Shown here piece after piece: positions 7,149 through 15,864 of a stretch of 64,000 nt of DNA. Both the position numbers and the translations under genes were made by a program. The stretch spans positions 73,248 to 137,247 of the forward strand of contig NZ_MNAH01000005.1 in the NCBI RefSeq assembly GCF_001976065.1, in the 5' to 3' direction. The DNA is from Pseudomonas putida (GTDB lineage Bacteria > Pseudomonadota > Gammaproteobacteria > Pseudomonadales > Pseudomonadaceae). Below the pieces are notes generated by a model. That model was given only the letters and a program-made list of their open reading frames with translations. It was not told where the DNA came from and did no database searches. Each line of letters begins with the position of its first letter. Position 1 is the stretch's first letter.

Positions 7149-8285
7149 ATGATTCCCAGAACCTTGTTCAGTTCCGAGCACGAACTTTTTCGCGACAGTG
7201 TGCGGACGTTCCTCGAAAAAGAGGCTGTGCCGTTCCATGGGCAATGGGAAAAGCAGGGCTATATCGACCGTCAACTCTGGAACAAGGCAGGGGAGGCGGG
7301 GATGTTGTGCTCGCATCTGCCGGAGCAATATGGCGGGCTGGGGGCGGACTTCCTGTACAGCGCGGTGGTCATCGAAGAGGTGGGGCGCCTGGGGTTGACC
7401 GGTATCGGTTTTTCCCTGCATTCGGACATTGTTGCACCCTATATCCTGCATTACGGCAGTGAAATGCTGAAACACAAATACCTGCCGAAACTGGTGTCTG
7501 GCGAGATGGTCAGTGCCATCGCCATGACCGAGCCCGGCGCCGGTTCCGACCTGCAAGGGGTGAAGACCACCGCGGTGCTCGATGGCGACGAGTATGTGAT
7601 CAATGGTTCGAAGACTTTCATCACCAATGGCTTTCTCGCCGACCTGGTGATCGTCGTCGCCAAGACCGATCCGAAGGCGGGTGCGAAGGGCACCAGTCTG
7701 TTTCTGGTGGAGGCCGATACGCCCGGCTTCGACAAGGGCAAGCGCCTGGAAAAGGTCGGCATGAAGGCCCAGGACACTTCGGAGCTGTTCTTCCAGGACG
7801 TGCGGGTGCCCAAGGAAAACCTGCTGGGCCAGGCAGGCATGGGGTTCGCGTATCTGATGCAGGAGTTGCCGCAGGAGCGCCTCACCGTGGCCATCGGCGG
7901 CCTGGCTTCAGCCGAAGCGGCGTTGCAATGGACCCTGGACTACACGCGCGAGCGCAAGGCCTTTGGCAAGGCGATTGCCGACTTCCAGAACACCCGGTTC
8001 AAACTCGCCGAGATGGCGACCGAGATCCAGATCGGCCGGGTCTTCGTCGATCGCTGCCTGGAGTTGCACCTGCAAGGCAAGCTCGACGTGCCGACGGCGG
8101 CGATGGCCAAGTATTGGGGCACGGACCTGCAATGCAAAGTGCTCGACGAGTGCGTGCAGTTGCATGGCGGCTATGGATTCATGTGGGAATACCCGATTGC
8201 CCGGGCGTGGGCGGATGCGCGGGTGCAGCGGATCTATGCCGGGACCAATGAAATCATGAAGGAGATTATTGCGCGGTCACTGTAA
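7149..8285 (+). CDS. Acyl-CoA dehydrogenase
   Basis: This 378-residue flavoprotein oxidises acyl-CoA thioesters to enoyl-CoA and passes electrons to ETF. The family signatures are AMTEPGAGSD (FAD/substrate region), the RxxFG-type segment ERKAFG, and the C-terminal GGYGFMWEYP and RIYAGTNEI. The YAGT segment carries Ala where medium-chain enzymes have the catalytic Glu. The base is therefore probably Glu243 in PQERLTVA, the position used by isovaleryl-CoA and long-chain enzymes. An AAGGTG ribosome-binding site precedes the ATG. The substrate chain type is not determined. Confidence 0.9.
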   Translation: MIPRTLFSSEHELFRDSVRTFLEKEAVPFHGQWEKQGYIDRQLWNKAGEAGMLCSHLPEQYGGLGADFLYSAVVIEEVGRLGLTGIGFSLHSDIVAPYILHYGSEMLKHKYLPKLVSGEMVSAIAMTEPGAGSDLQGVKTTAVLDGDEYVINGSKTFITNGFLADLVIVVAKTDPKAGAKGTSLFLVEADTPGFDKGKRLEKVGMKAQDTSELFFQDVRVPKENLLGQAGMGFAYLMQELPQERLTVAIGGLASAEAALQWTLDYTRERKAFGKAIADFQNTRFKLAEMATEIQIGRVFVDRCLELHLQGKLDVPTAAMAKYWGTDLQCKVLDECVQLHGGYGFMWEYPIARAWADARVQRIYAGTNEIMKEIIARSL

Positions 8286-8294
8286 TGCAGTGTT

Positions 8295-8325
8295 GATCGT
8301 TCCCACACAGAGCGTGGGAACGATC
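8295..8325. repeat. Interspersed palindrome, possible terminator
   Basis: GATCGTTCCCAC and GTGGGAACGATC form a perfect 12-bp stem with a 7-base loop, 10 bases after the acyl-CoA dehydrogenase stop. The GTTCCCAC...GTGGGAAC form is a common interspersed repeat of P. fluorescens-group genomes. It lies between convergent genes and lacks a T-run. Confidence 0.7.
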
Positions 8326-8331
8326 ATTCGA

Positions 8332-9372
8332 TCAAGGTGCAGGGTTCGGGTGGTCCTTGTGGATCGCCTCGATCCCTTCCAGCACTTCCTCCGACAGTTT
8401 CAGATCAAAACTGGCAATGTTGCTGTCCAGTTGTTCCAGTGTCGTGGCGCCAATGATGTTGCTGGTCACGAACGGCTGTTGCGTGACGAAGGCCAGGGCC
8501 ATTTGCGCTGGGTCGAGGCCGTGCTCACGGGCCAGGGCGACGTAACGGCTGCAGGCCGCTTCCGACTGCGGGTTGAAATAGCGGCTGAAGCGGCTGTAGA
8601 GGCTCAGGCGACCTTTTGGCGGGCGCGCCCCACCTTCGTACTTGCCTGACAGGAAACCGAACGCCAGCGGCGAATAGGCGAGCAGGCCGCACTGTTCGCG
8701 AATGGCGATTTCCGCCAGGCCGACCTCGAAGCTGCGGTTGAGCAGGTTGTAGGGGTTCTGGATCGACACCGCGCGCGGCCAGCCGCGTTGCTCGGCCAGG
8801 GCCAGGAAGCGCATGGTGCCCCACGGCGTTTCGTTGGACAGGCCGATGTGGCGGATCTTGCCGGCCCTGACCTGTTCCTCCAGCGCTTCGAGGGTGTCTT
8901 CCAGGGGCGTCAGGTTGGCCTCGGTCTGGTGCTTGTAGCCCAGCTGCCCGAAGAAGTTGGTGCTGCGCTCAGGCCAGTGCAGCTGGTACAGGTCGATGTA
9001 GTCGGTCTGCAGGCGCTGGAGGCTGGCGTCCACCGCCGCGGTGATGTGCTGGCGATTGTGCCGCAGGTTTTTGTCGCGGATGTAGTCGATGGTGTTGCCG
9101 GGGCCGGCGATCTTGCTGGCGAGGATCCAGTCGGCACGGTCACCGCGACTTTTGAAGTAATTGCCGATGTAGCGCTCGGTGGTGGCATAGGTTTCGGCCT
9201 TGGGCGGCACCGGGTACATTTCGGCGGTATCGATGAAGTTGATCCCGGCGCCCTTGGCTCGCTCGATCTGGGCGAAGGCGTCTGCCTCGCTGTTTTGCTC
9301 GCCCCAGGTCATGGTGCCGAGGCAGATTGCGCTCACATTCAGATTGGTTCGGCCTAGCTGGCGATAGTCCAT
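8332..9372 (-). CDS. Aldo/keto reductase (Tas-like)
   Basis: The 346-residue (beta/alpha)8 oxidoreductase begins MDYRQLGRTNLNVSAICLGT, with an AGGGGAG ribosome-binding site upstream of the ATG at 9372. Catalytic positions are readable as Asp and Tyr in DTAEMYP, Lys in ASKIAG and His in QLHWPER. NADPH-dependent reduction of carbonyls is the expected reaction. It resembles E. coli Tas in the first half. The physiological substrate is unknown. An in-frame start 24 bases upstream exists but has no supporting Shine-Dalgarno. Confidence 0.88.
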   Translation of the reverse strand: MDYRQLGRTNLNVSAICLGTMTWGEQNSEADAFAQIERAKGAGINFIDTAEMYPVPPKAETYATTERYIGNYFKSRGDRADWILASKIAGPGNTIDYIRDKNLRHNRQHITAAVDASLQRLQTDYIDLYQLHWPERSTNFFGQLGYKHQTEANLTPLEDTLEALEEQVRAGKIRHIGLSNETPWGTMRFLALAEQRGWPRAVSIQNPYNLLNRSFEVGLAEIAIREQCGLLAYSPLAFGFLSGKYEGGARPPKGRLSLYSRFSRYFNPQSEAACSRYVALAREHGLDPAQMALAFVTQQPFVTSNIIGATTLEQLDSNIASFDLKLSEEVLEGIEAIHKDHPNPAP

Positions 9373-9618
9373 CGGGTGCTCCCCTGGGCAAAACAATCAT
9401 AAAAGCAGGTTGAATTATTTTTCGCAATCTGCATAATTGCGCACCTCTTTCTGCAGTGGAAGTGATGCGCCGCCGCCGAAGAATCTTGCCGTTGAACGGA
9501 CGCGCCGACCCGAGCCCCCGAAAGCGTCTGTATCCGGCTGCCTTTGACTTGTCAAAGTACGCACTATTCAGTAAGATCCGCCGTCTAATTTACAGGGCGG
9601 CCCCTGAGGCTATAAAGA

Positions 9619-10047
9619 ATGAAAACTTTTACTGCTAAACCGGAAACAGTAAAGCGCGACTGGTTTGTCGTCGACGCTGCTGGTCAGACCCTGGGTCGTC
9701 TGGCCACCGAAATCGCGAGCCGTCTGCGTGGCAAGCACAAGCCTGAGTACACTCCTCACGTTGACACCGGCGACTACATCGTCGTAATCAACGCCGAGCA
9801 GATCCGTGTTACCGGCGCTAAAACCACTGACAAAATGTACTACTCCCACTCCGGTTTCCCGGGCGGCATCAAGTCGATCAACTTTGAAAAGCTGATCGCC
9901 AAGGCCCCTGAGCGCGTGATCGAGACCGCGGTCAAAGGCATGCTGCCTAAGAACCCGCTGGGTCGCGACATGTACCGTAAGCTGAAAGTCTATGCGGGCG
10001 CTGCACACCCTCATACTGCTCAGCAGCCCCAAGAACTGAAGATTTAA
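9619..10047 (+). CDS. rplM: 50S ribosomal protein L13
   Basis: The 142-residue sequence begins MKTFTAKPETVKRDWFVVDA and contains the L13 signature around KMYYSHSGFPGG and GMLPKNPLGR. It is an early-assembling large-subunit protein. It forms the usual two-gene operon with rpsI, 14 bases downstream. A TTTGAC-TT-GTCAAA palindrome at 9543-9556 overlaps a possible -35 element upstream. Confidence 0.98.
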   Translation: MKTFTAKPETVKRDWFVVDAAGQTLGRLATEIASRLRGKHKPEYTPHVDTGDYIVVINAEQIRVTGAKTTDKMYYSHSGFPGGIKSINFEKLIAKAPERVIETAVKGMLPKNPLGRDMYRKLKVYAGAAHPHTAQQPQELKI

Positions 10048-10061
10048 CGGAATAGTTCATT

Positions 10062-10454
10062 ATGTCGGCGACTCAAAATTACGGCACTGGCCGTCGCAAG
10101 ACCGCAACCGCACGCGTTTTCCTGCGTCCGGGTACTGGTAACATCTCCATCAACAACCGTTCGCTGGATAATTTCTTCGGCCGCGAAACTGCCCGCATGG
10201 TAGTTCGTCAGCCGCTGGAATTGACTGAGACTGTCGAGAAGTTCGACATCTACGTCACCGTGATCGGCGGTGGTGTGAGTGGTCAAGCTGGCGCAATCCG
10301 CCACGGCATCACCCGCGCTCTGATGGACTACGACGAAACTCTGCGCAGCGCCCTGCGTAAAGCCGGCTTCGTAACCCGCGATGCACGTGAAGTTGAACGT
10401 AAGAAAGTTGGTCTGCGTAAAGCGCGTAAGCGTCCGCAGTACTCGAAGCGTTAA
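10062..10454 (+). CDS. rpsI: 30S ribosomal protein S9
   Basis: The 130-residue protein has the S9 start (QNYGTGRRKTATARVFLRPG) and ends with the basic tail RKARKRPQYSKR, which reaches toward the P-site tRNA. It is cotranscribed with rplM and closed by a terminator 22 bases after the stop. Confidence 0.98.
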   Translation: MSATQNYGTGRRKTATARVFLRPGTGNISINNRSLDNFFGRETARMVVRQPLELTETVEKFDIYVTVIGGGVSGQAGAIRHGITRALMDYDETLRSALRKAGFVTRDAREVERKKVGLRKARKRPQYSKR

Positions 10455-10476
10455 TTCGCTTCCACGTTCAAAAAAG

Positions 10477-10513
10477 AACGCCCAGTTTCCTCACGGAGCT
10501 GGGCGTTTTTTTG
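10477..10513 (+). terminator. Intrinsic terminator after rplM-rpsI
   Basis: AACGCCCAG pairs with CTGGGCGTT, with additional inner complementarity across the loop, followed by a run of seven T residues. Confidence 0.93.
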
Positions 10514-10723
10514 TGCTCGTGATTTTCTCAAAGAATTGCGCTGTGACAACTTGCCACATCGGCAGACGCCCTATACTACAAGGCTTGGCAGTGGTGCCTC
10601 GGGGTAATTACCTTGTCAGAATTGGGGCTTTTCATTACCATTCGGCAAAATTTTTATAAGTACAGAGTTTTACTTAGTAGATGCCTGATTTAACAGGCCA
10701 CAAAGCTGATGGGAGAGGACTGA

Positions 10724-11317
10724 ATGAGCAATGACGGCGTGAATGCAGGCCGGCGTCGCTTCTTGGTAGCAGCCACATCCGTGGTGGGTGCTGCAGGAGC
10801 GGTGGGGGCTGCGGTCCCGTTCGTGGGGTCATGGTTTCCCAGTGCCAAGGCGAAAGCCGCAGGTGCACCGGTGAAAGTGAATGTCAGCAAAATCGAGCCA
10901 GGCCAGCAGATGATTGCTGAGTGGCGCGGCCAGCCGGTGTTCATCGTCCGCCGTACGCAGGAAATCCTGGGGAATCTGAAGAAGATCGAGGGCCAGTTGT
11001 CTGACCCGACCTCCAAGAACTCGACTCAACCAACCTATGTTGATCCGGAAACACGTTCGATCAAGCCTGAGGTCCTGCTGCTGATCGGTATCTGCACGCA
11101 CCTGGGTTGCTCGCCGACCTTCCGTCCCGAAGTCGCTCCCGCTGACTTGGGCAAGGACTGGGTAGGTGGCTATTTCTGTCCTTGCCACGGCTCCCACTAC
11201 GACCTGGCTGGCCGCGTCTACAAGTCGCAACCTGCGCCTTTGAACCTGCCAGTTCCCCCGCATTCCTATGAGACCGATGACATCATCGTCGTTGGCGTCG
11301 ATACGGAGAAAGCGTGA
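10724..11317 (+). CDS. petA: Cytochrome bc1 complex Rieske iron-sulfur subunit
   Basis: This 197-residue subunit of ubiquinol-cytochrome c reductase carries the [2Fe-2S] ligands in CTHLGC and CPCHGS. An N-terminal twin-arginine-like start (RRRFLVAATS) precedes a membrane helix, as expected for Tat-dependent insertion of Rieske proteins. It transfers electrons from ubiquinol to cytochrome c1 on the periplasmic face. Its TGA overlaps the petB ATG, so the two are translationally coupled. The 269-base upstream region likely carries the operon promoter. Confidence 0.97.
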   Translation: MSNDGVNAGRRRFLVAATSVVGAAGAVGAAVPFVGSWFPSAKAKAAGAPVKVNVSKIEPGQQMIAEWRGQPVFIVRRTQEILGNLKKIEGQLSDPTSKNSTQPTYVDPETRSIKPEVLLLIGICTHLGCSPTFRPEVAPADLGKDWVGGYFCPCHGSHYDLAGRVYKSQPAPLNLPVPPHSYETDDIIVVGVDTEKA

Positions 11318-12528
11318 TGAGCAAGTTCATGGATTGGGTTGATGCGCGCTTTCCTGCCACCAAGATGTGGGAAGACCATCTCAGCAAGTACTACGCTCCG
11401 AAAAACTTCAACTTCTTCTATTTCTTTGGCTCCCTGGCGCTGCTCGTCCTGGTCAACCAGATCGTAACCGGTGTCTGGCTGACCATGAGCTACACCCCGT
11501 CGGCAGAAGAAGCCTTTGCTTCCGTCGAGTACATCATGCGCGACGTCGAGTACGGCTCGATCCTGCGCCTGCTGCACTCCACCGGCGCTTCGGCGTTCTT
11601 CATCGTGGTCTATCTGCACATGTTCCGTGGTTTGCTCTACGGTTCGTACCAGAAGCCGCGCGAGTTGGTGTGGGTCTTCGGCATGCTGATCTACCTGGCG
11701 CTGATGGCCGAGGCCTTCATGGGCTACCTGCTGCCGTGGGGCCAGATGTCCTACTGGGGTGCCCAGGTGATCATCTCGCTGTTCGGTGCGATCCCGGTCA
11801 TCGGCAACGACCTGACCCAGTGGATTCGTGGTGACTACCTGATCTCCGGCATCACCCTGAACCGCTTCTTCGCCCTGCACGTGGTCGCCTTGCCGATCGT
11901 GATTCTCGGCCTGGTGGTGCTGCACGTCCTGGCGCTGCACGAAGTCGGTTCGAACAACCCGGACGGCGTCGACATCAAGAAACACAAGGATGAAAACGGC
12001 GTGCCGCTGGACGGTATCGCGTTCCACCCTTACTACACCGTGAAAGATATCGTCGGCGTGGTGGTGTTCCTGTTCATCTTCTGTTCGATCGTGTTCTTCT
12101 TCCCGGAAATGGGTGGCTACTTCCTCGAGAAGCCGAACTTTGAAGTGGCGAACGCCTTCAAGACCCCAGAGCACATCGCTCCGGTCTGGTACTTCACGCC
12201 GTTCTACGCGATCTTGCGTGCGGTTCCCGACAAGCTTCTCGGTGTTATCGCCATGGGTGCGGCCATCGCCGTGCTGTTCGTCCTGCCGTGGCTGGACCGT
12301 AGCCCGGTCAAGTCGATGCGCTACAAGGGCTGGCTGAGCAAGATCTGGCTCTGGGTGTTCTGCATCTCCTTCGTGATCCTGGGCGTTTTGGGTGTTCTGG
12401 CTCCGACTCCAGGCCGGACGTTGCTGTCGCAGGTGTGTACCTTCCTGTATTTCGCCTACTTCATCCTGATGCCGTTCTACACCAGGCTCGAGAAGACCAA
12501 ACCGGTTCCGGAAAGGGTGACTGGCTGA
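11317..12528 (+). CDS. petB: Cytochrome b subunit of the bc1 complex
   Basis: The 403-residue multi-helix protein carries paired haem-ligand histidines in helix B (LLHSTGASAFFIVVYLHMF) and helix D (ALHVVALPIVILGLVVLHV), plus the Qo-site region GYLLPWGQMSYW. The Qo motif appears as PVWYF in place of PEWYF. Eight membrane segments are expected. The ATG at 11317 overlaps the petA stop (TGATG); a GTG at 11314 is an alternative that adds one residue. Its stop overlaps the petC start in the same way. Confidence 0.97.
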   Translation: MSKFMDWVDARFPATKMWEDHLSKYYAPKNFNFFYFFGSLALLVLVNQIVTGVWLTMSYTPSAEEAFASVEYIMRDVEYGSILRLLHSTGASAFFIVVYLHMFRGLLYGSYQKPRELVWVFGMLIYLALMAEAFMGYLLPWGQMSYWGAQVIISLFGAIPVIGNDLTQWIRGDYLISGITLNRFFALHVVALPIVILGLVVLHVLALHEVGSNNPDGVDIKKHKDENGVPLDGIAFHPYYTVKDIVGVVVFLFIFCSIVFFFPEMGGYFLEKPNFEVANAFKTPEHIAPVWYFTPFYAILRAVPDKLLGVIAMGAAIAVLFVLPWLDRSPVKSMRYKGWLSKIWLWVFCISFVILGVLGVLAPTPGRTLLSQVCTFLYFAYFILMPFYTRLEKTKPVPERVTG

Positions 12529-13310
12529 TGAAAAAACTATTTGCTGTATTGATGCTTGCTGCCCTGCCAGTGTTGTCCTTTGCGGCACCACACGGTGGTC
12601 CCGAGCTGGAAAAAGTCGACATCGACGTTGCTGACAAGGCTGCGATGCAGGATGGCGCGCGTACGTTCGCCAACTATTGCATGGGCTGCCACAGCGCCAA
12701 GTTCCAGCGTTATGAGCGTGTTGCCGATGACCTCGGCATCCCGCACGAGTTGATGCTCGACAAGCTGGTATTCACCGGTGCCAAGATCGGCGATCACATG
12801 AACATCGGCATGCAGCCGGCTGACGCCAAGACCTGGTTCGGTGCGGCCCCGCCCGACCTGACCCTGGTCGCTCGTGTTCGTGGCACCGATTGGCTCTACG
12901 GTTACCTGAAGTCGTTCTATGAAGACCCGTCGCGCCCATGGGGTGTGAACAACAAGGTCTTCCCGAACGTGGGCATGCCTAACGTGCTGGTCGGCCTGCA
13001 AGGTCGTCAGGTCGTCGGGTGCAAACAGGTTCAGATCGTCGAGGACGGCAAGAAGCAATATGATCCGCTGACCGGTACGCCGCTGACCCATGAGGCGTGC
13101 GATCAGTTGACCATCGTGCCGAAGAGTGGCGCCCTGACCGAAGAGCAGTTCGATGAGAAGGTCAAGAATCTGGTAACCTTCCTGGCTTACTCGGCTAACC
13201 CGGTTAAGCTGCAACATCAGCGCATCGGTACGTACGTATTGCTGTACCTGGCGTTCTTCTTCGTATTCGCTTATTTGCTCAAGCGCGAATACTGGAAAGA
13301 TGTGCACTGA
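12528..13310 (+). CDS. petC: Cytochrome c1 of the bc1 complex
   Basis: The 260-residue protein has a cleavable signal peptide (KKLFAVLMLAALPVLSFA), a c-type haem site CMGCHS, the probable axial Met region, and a C-terminal anchor helix (YVLLYLAFFFVFAYLLKR). It receives electrons from the Rieske protein and passes them to soluble cytochrome c. It starts one base inside the petB stop. A long terminator-like hairpin follows. Confidence 0.97.
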   Translation: MKKLFAVLMLAALPVLSFAAPHGGPELEKVDIDVADKAAMQDGARTFANYCMGCHSAKFQRYERVADDLGIPHELMLDKLVFTGAKIGDHMNIGMQPADAKTWFGAAPPDLTLVARVRGTDWLYGYLKSFYEDPSRPWGVNNKVFPNVGMPNVLVGLQGRQVVGCKQVQIVEDGKKQYDPLTGTPLTHEACDQLTIVPKSGALTEEQFDEKVKNLVTFLAYSANPVKLQHQRIGTYVLLYLAFFFVFAYLLKREYWKDVH

Positions 13311-13339
13311 TAAAGCTTCAAGCAATTGCTGTTAATCGC

Positions 13340-13423
13340 GCGCGCCCAAGGGCGCCTCTGAAGGTGTAACGAGCCTGGTGAACCAGGCGTTACGGGAGGC
13401 GCCCTCTGGGCGCGCTCGTTTTT
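13340..13423 (+). terminator. Long nested hairpin between petC and sspA
   Basis: An unusually long stem pairs GCGCGCCCA, AGGGCGCCTC and GTAACG-A-GCCTGGT with their complements on the right arm, closing on a GA loop at 13381-13382. The sequence CGTTTTT follows. It looks like an oversized intrinsic terminator that separates the bc1 operon from sspAB. Confidence 0.8.
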
Positions 13424-13460
13424 CCGCTTCCGATAATTTCAACAAGCGAGGAGGATCGCC

Positions 13461-14078
13461 ATGGGCGTGACCAATCGGTTGGCCTGTTACTCCGACCCCG
13501 CCGACCACTATTCCCACCGAGTGCGAATCGTACTGGCAGAGAAGGGTGTCAGCGCCGAGATCATTTACGTTGAGGCTGGTCGCCAGCCGCCTAAACTGAT
13601 CGAAGTGAACCCTTACGGCAGCTTGCCGACGCTGGTCGACCGTGACCTGGCGTTGTGGGAGTCTACGGTGGTGATGGAATATCTGGATGAGCGTTACCCA
13701 CATCCGCCGTTGTTGCCGGTCTATCCGGTGGCGCGGGCCAACAGTCGTTTGCTGATTCATCGTATTCAGCGAGACTGGTGTGGTCTGGTGGATCTGATCC
13801 TGGATTCGCGGACCAAGGAAGCAGCGCGTGCGGTGGCGCGTAAGGAGCTGCGCGAGAGCCTCACAGGCGTGTCGCCGCTGTTTGCCGACAAGCCGTTTTT
13901 CCTCAGTGAGGAACAAAGCCTGGTGGATTGCTGCCTATTGCCAATACTCTGGCGATTGCCGATTCTGGGTATAGAACTGCCGCGGCCAGCCAAGCCGCTG
14001 CTTGATTACATGGAGCGCCAGTTTGCGCGTGAGGCTTTCCAGGCGAGTCTGTCTGGTGTCGAACGCGACATGCGCTAA
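13461..14078 (+). CDS. sspA: Stringent starvation protein A
   Basis: This 205-residue protein has a glutathione-S-transferase fold (CYSDPADHYSHRVRIVLAEK start; NPYGSLPTLVDRD; WESTVVMEYLDERYPHPP). SspA binds RNA polymerase and affects stationary-phase and stress promoters. An AGGAGG ribosome-binding site lies before the ATG. It is followed 16 bases later by sspB, the usual pair. Confidence 0.95.
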   Translation: MGVTNRLACYSDPADHYSHRVRIVLAEKGVSAEIIYVEAGRQPPKLIEVNPYGSLPTLVDRDLALWESTVVMEYLDERYPHPPLLPVYPVARANSRLLIHRIQRDWCGLVDLILDSRTKEAARAVARKELRESLTGVSPLFADKPFFLSEEQSLVDCCLLPILWRLPILGIELPRPAKPLLDYMERQFAREAFQASLSGVERDMR

Positions 14079-14094
14079 GGCTTAAGGAGCCGCT

Positions 14095-14508
14095 ATGAAC
14101 TCCAGTCGACCTTATCTGGTCCGTGCGCTCTACGAGTGGATTGTGGATAACGATTGCACCCCGCACATGCTGGTCAATTCCGAGTATCCCTCGGTGCAGG
14201 TGCCGCAAGGTTTTGCCAGTGATGGCCAGATCGTCCTGAACGTGTCGCCACAGGCCGTGCGTCATTTGCACATGGACAACGAGGCGGTGAGCTTCGAAGG
14301 CCGCTTTGGTGGGGTGCCGCATACCCTGTACGTGCCTATTGCATCGATCCTGGGCATTTACGCCCGTGAGAATGGCCAGGGTATGGTGTTCGATCTGGAG
14401 TCGCCCCTGGAGGACGAGGAAGAGATCGAGCCGGATGATGATATTCCGCCTCCGGACAGCGAGCCACCGCGACCAAGCGGAAGGCCGAGCTTGAAGGTGG
14501 TGAAATAA
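14095..14508 (+). CDS. sspB: ClpXP adaptor SspB
   Basis: This 137-residue protein delivers ssrA-tagged substrates to ClpXP. The N-terminal substrate-binding domain (RPYLVRALYEWIVDN, then PQGFASDGQIVLNVSP) is followed by an acidic linker (EDEEEIEPDDD) and a short C-terminal ClpX-binding tail ending LKVVK. It pairs with sspA and ends at a terminator. Confidence 0.95.
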   Translation: MNSSRPYLVRALYEWIVDNDCTPHMLVNSEYPSVQVPQGFASDGQIVLNVSPQAVRHLHMDNEAVSFEGRFGGVPHTLYVPIASILGIYARENGQGMVFDLESPLEDEEEIEPDDDIPPPDSEPPRPSGRPSLKVVK

Positions 14509-14540
14509 AAAAGGGCGATCCGCAAGGATCGCCCTTTTTT
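14507..14540. terminator. Bidirectional terminator between sspB and dolP
   Basis: AAAAGGGCGATCC and GGATCGCCCTTTT form a perfect stem on a short loop. A-rich and T-rich flanks on both sides allow it to serve both convergent operons. Confidence 0.93.
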
Positions 14541-14591
14541 ATTTCCGTCGGTCGATGGCGTTCCAAGGTCGCCATCCCCGCCAAACAAGGA

Positions 14592-15170
14592 TCAGTCGAT
14601 GTATTCAAACAGCTTCACGATCTTCTGCACCCCGGACACCCCTTGTACCAGGTTGGTCGCCTGGGCGGCTTCCTGCTTGGTCAGCAAGCCCAGCAGGTAG
14701 ACGATGCCGTTCTCGGTGACCACCTTGATGCGCGAGCCCGGAATGTTCGGGTCGGTGAGCATCTGGGTCTTGATCTTGGAGGTCAGCCAGGTGTCGTTCT
14801 GGCGGGCAAGGAAACCGGAAGGTGGCAGCACCTGCAGTTCGTTATGCACCGTCTTCACCCGCTGAACAGCCGCAGCGGCCTGTTCGGCCTTGGCCTTGAG
14901 GTCGGCGCGCGGGGTTTGCCCGGCGAGCAGTACGACGCCGTTGAAGCTGGTGACGACAATGTGCGAGTCGTTGTCCAGGGCCGGATCGGCCTTGGCAATG
15001 TTCACGCCAACCTTGGTGTCGATCAATGAGTCGTCGATCTTGCTGCCGAAAGTGCGGGTGCCGCGGTCATCTTCGATCGGTGCTTCGCGGCTGGCATTAA
15101 CCACCGAGGTGCAGCCGCTGATGCCGAGGCACAGGGTCAGGGCCAGTAGGCCGAGGCGATTAGGGGTCAT
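14592..15170 (-). CDS. dolP: BON-domain outer-membrane lipoprotein (DolP/YraP)
   Basis: The 192-residue lipoprotein has a signal peptide with lipobox ISGC (Cys20). Two BON domains follow: about 45-115 (DDSLIDTKVGVNIAK, then ITSFNGVVLL-like VTSFNGVVLLAG) and about 120-190 (TWLTSKIKTQML, then VTENGIVYLLG). DolP-type proteins bind anionic phospholipid and support outer-membrane integrity. Its start overlaps the upstream SIS-domain gene by 4 bases, the same order as in many gammaproteobacteria. Confidence 0.9.
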   Translation of the reverse strand: MTPNRLGLLALTLCLGISGCTSVVNASREAPIEDDRGTRTFGSKIDDSLIDTKVGVNIAKADPALDNDSHIVVTSFNGVVLLAGQTPRADLKAKAEQAAAAVQRVKTVHNELQVLPPSGFLARQNDTWLTSKIKTQMLTDPNIPGSRIKVVTENGIVYLLGLLTKQEAAQATNLVQGVSGVQKIVKLFEYID

Positions 15171-15760
15171 TCTTCACTCCCGAACAGTTGGCTGTCGATC
15201 AAGTCGCAAAGGCAATGGATCGCCAGCAGGTGGACTTCCTGGATACGTGCGGTGACGTTGGCCGGTACGCGAATCTCGACGTCCTCGGGCAAAAGCAGTG
15301 ACGCCATGCCGCCGCCATCGCGACCGGTCAATGCTACGACAATCATTTCGCGATCATGTGCGGCCTGGATCGCTTGAATTATGTTTGCCGAGTTACCACT
15401 GGTGGAAATCGCCAGCAGTACATCGCCCGGCTGGCCGAGCGCGCGGATCTGTTTGGAGAAGATTTCGTTGTAGCTGTAGTCGTTGGCGATCGAGGTGATC
15501 GTCGAGGTGTCGGTGGTCAGCGCAATGGCTGGCAGGCTCGGGCGCTCGCGCTCGAAGCGATTGAGCAGCTCGGACGAGAAATGCTGTGCGTCGCCAGCAG
15601 AGCCGCCGTTGCCGCAGGAAAGCATCTTGCCCTCATTGAGCAAGGCGTTGACCATCACCTGGCTGGCTTGCTCGATGTGCGGTGCAAGTACTTCCATCGC
15701 CTGTTGCTTGGTGTCGATACTGGCCTGAAAAAGCTGGCGAATTCGGGATTGCATGTCCAT
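15167..15760 (-). CDS. SIS-domain phosphosugar isomerase-like protein (GmhA/DiaA)
   Basis: The 197-residue SIS-domain protein has a phosphosugar-binding core (SCGNGGSAGDAQHFSSEL, then AISTSGNSANI). The sequence is close to both GmhA (sedoheptulose-7-phosphate isomerase, LPS heptose synthesis) and DiaA, a DnaA-binding initiator factor. Location between yraN and dolP is the classical diaA position, so both names are used for this gene. The start at 15760 (MDMQSRIRQL) is chosen; upstream in-frame sequence lacks similarity. It overlaps dolP by 4 bases. Confidence 0.88.
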   Translation of the reverse strand: MDMQSRIRQLFQASIDTKQQAMEVLAPHIEQASQVMVNALLNEGKMLSCGNGGSAGDAQHFSSELLNRFERERPSLPAIALTTDTSTITSIANDYSYNEIFSKQIRALGQPGDVLLAISTSGNSANIIQAIQAAHDREMIVVALTGRDGGGMASLLLPEDVEIRVPANVTARIQEVHLLAIHCLCDLIDSQLFGSEE

Positions 15761-15864
15761 CTGTGTGACCTTAATGAGCGCGGCTGTCCGGCACGTGAAT
15801 GTGCAGCCCGCAAAGCAAAGAGCAAAAGTGTTGAGTGGTAGTGTCCGGTTCGGGGCGCAGGCAA

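Noticed and set aside
8295..8325. Palindrome considered as a regulator binding site
   Set aside because: Its sequence is of a common interspersed type and it lies between convergent gene ends, not in a promoter.
10381..10659. Plus-strand 92-codon frame overlapping the end of rpsI and its terminator
   Set aside because: It reads through the S9 gene out of frame and across a strong terminator.
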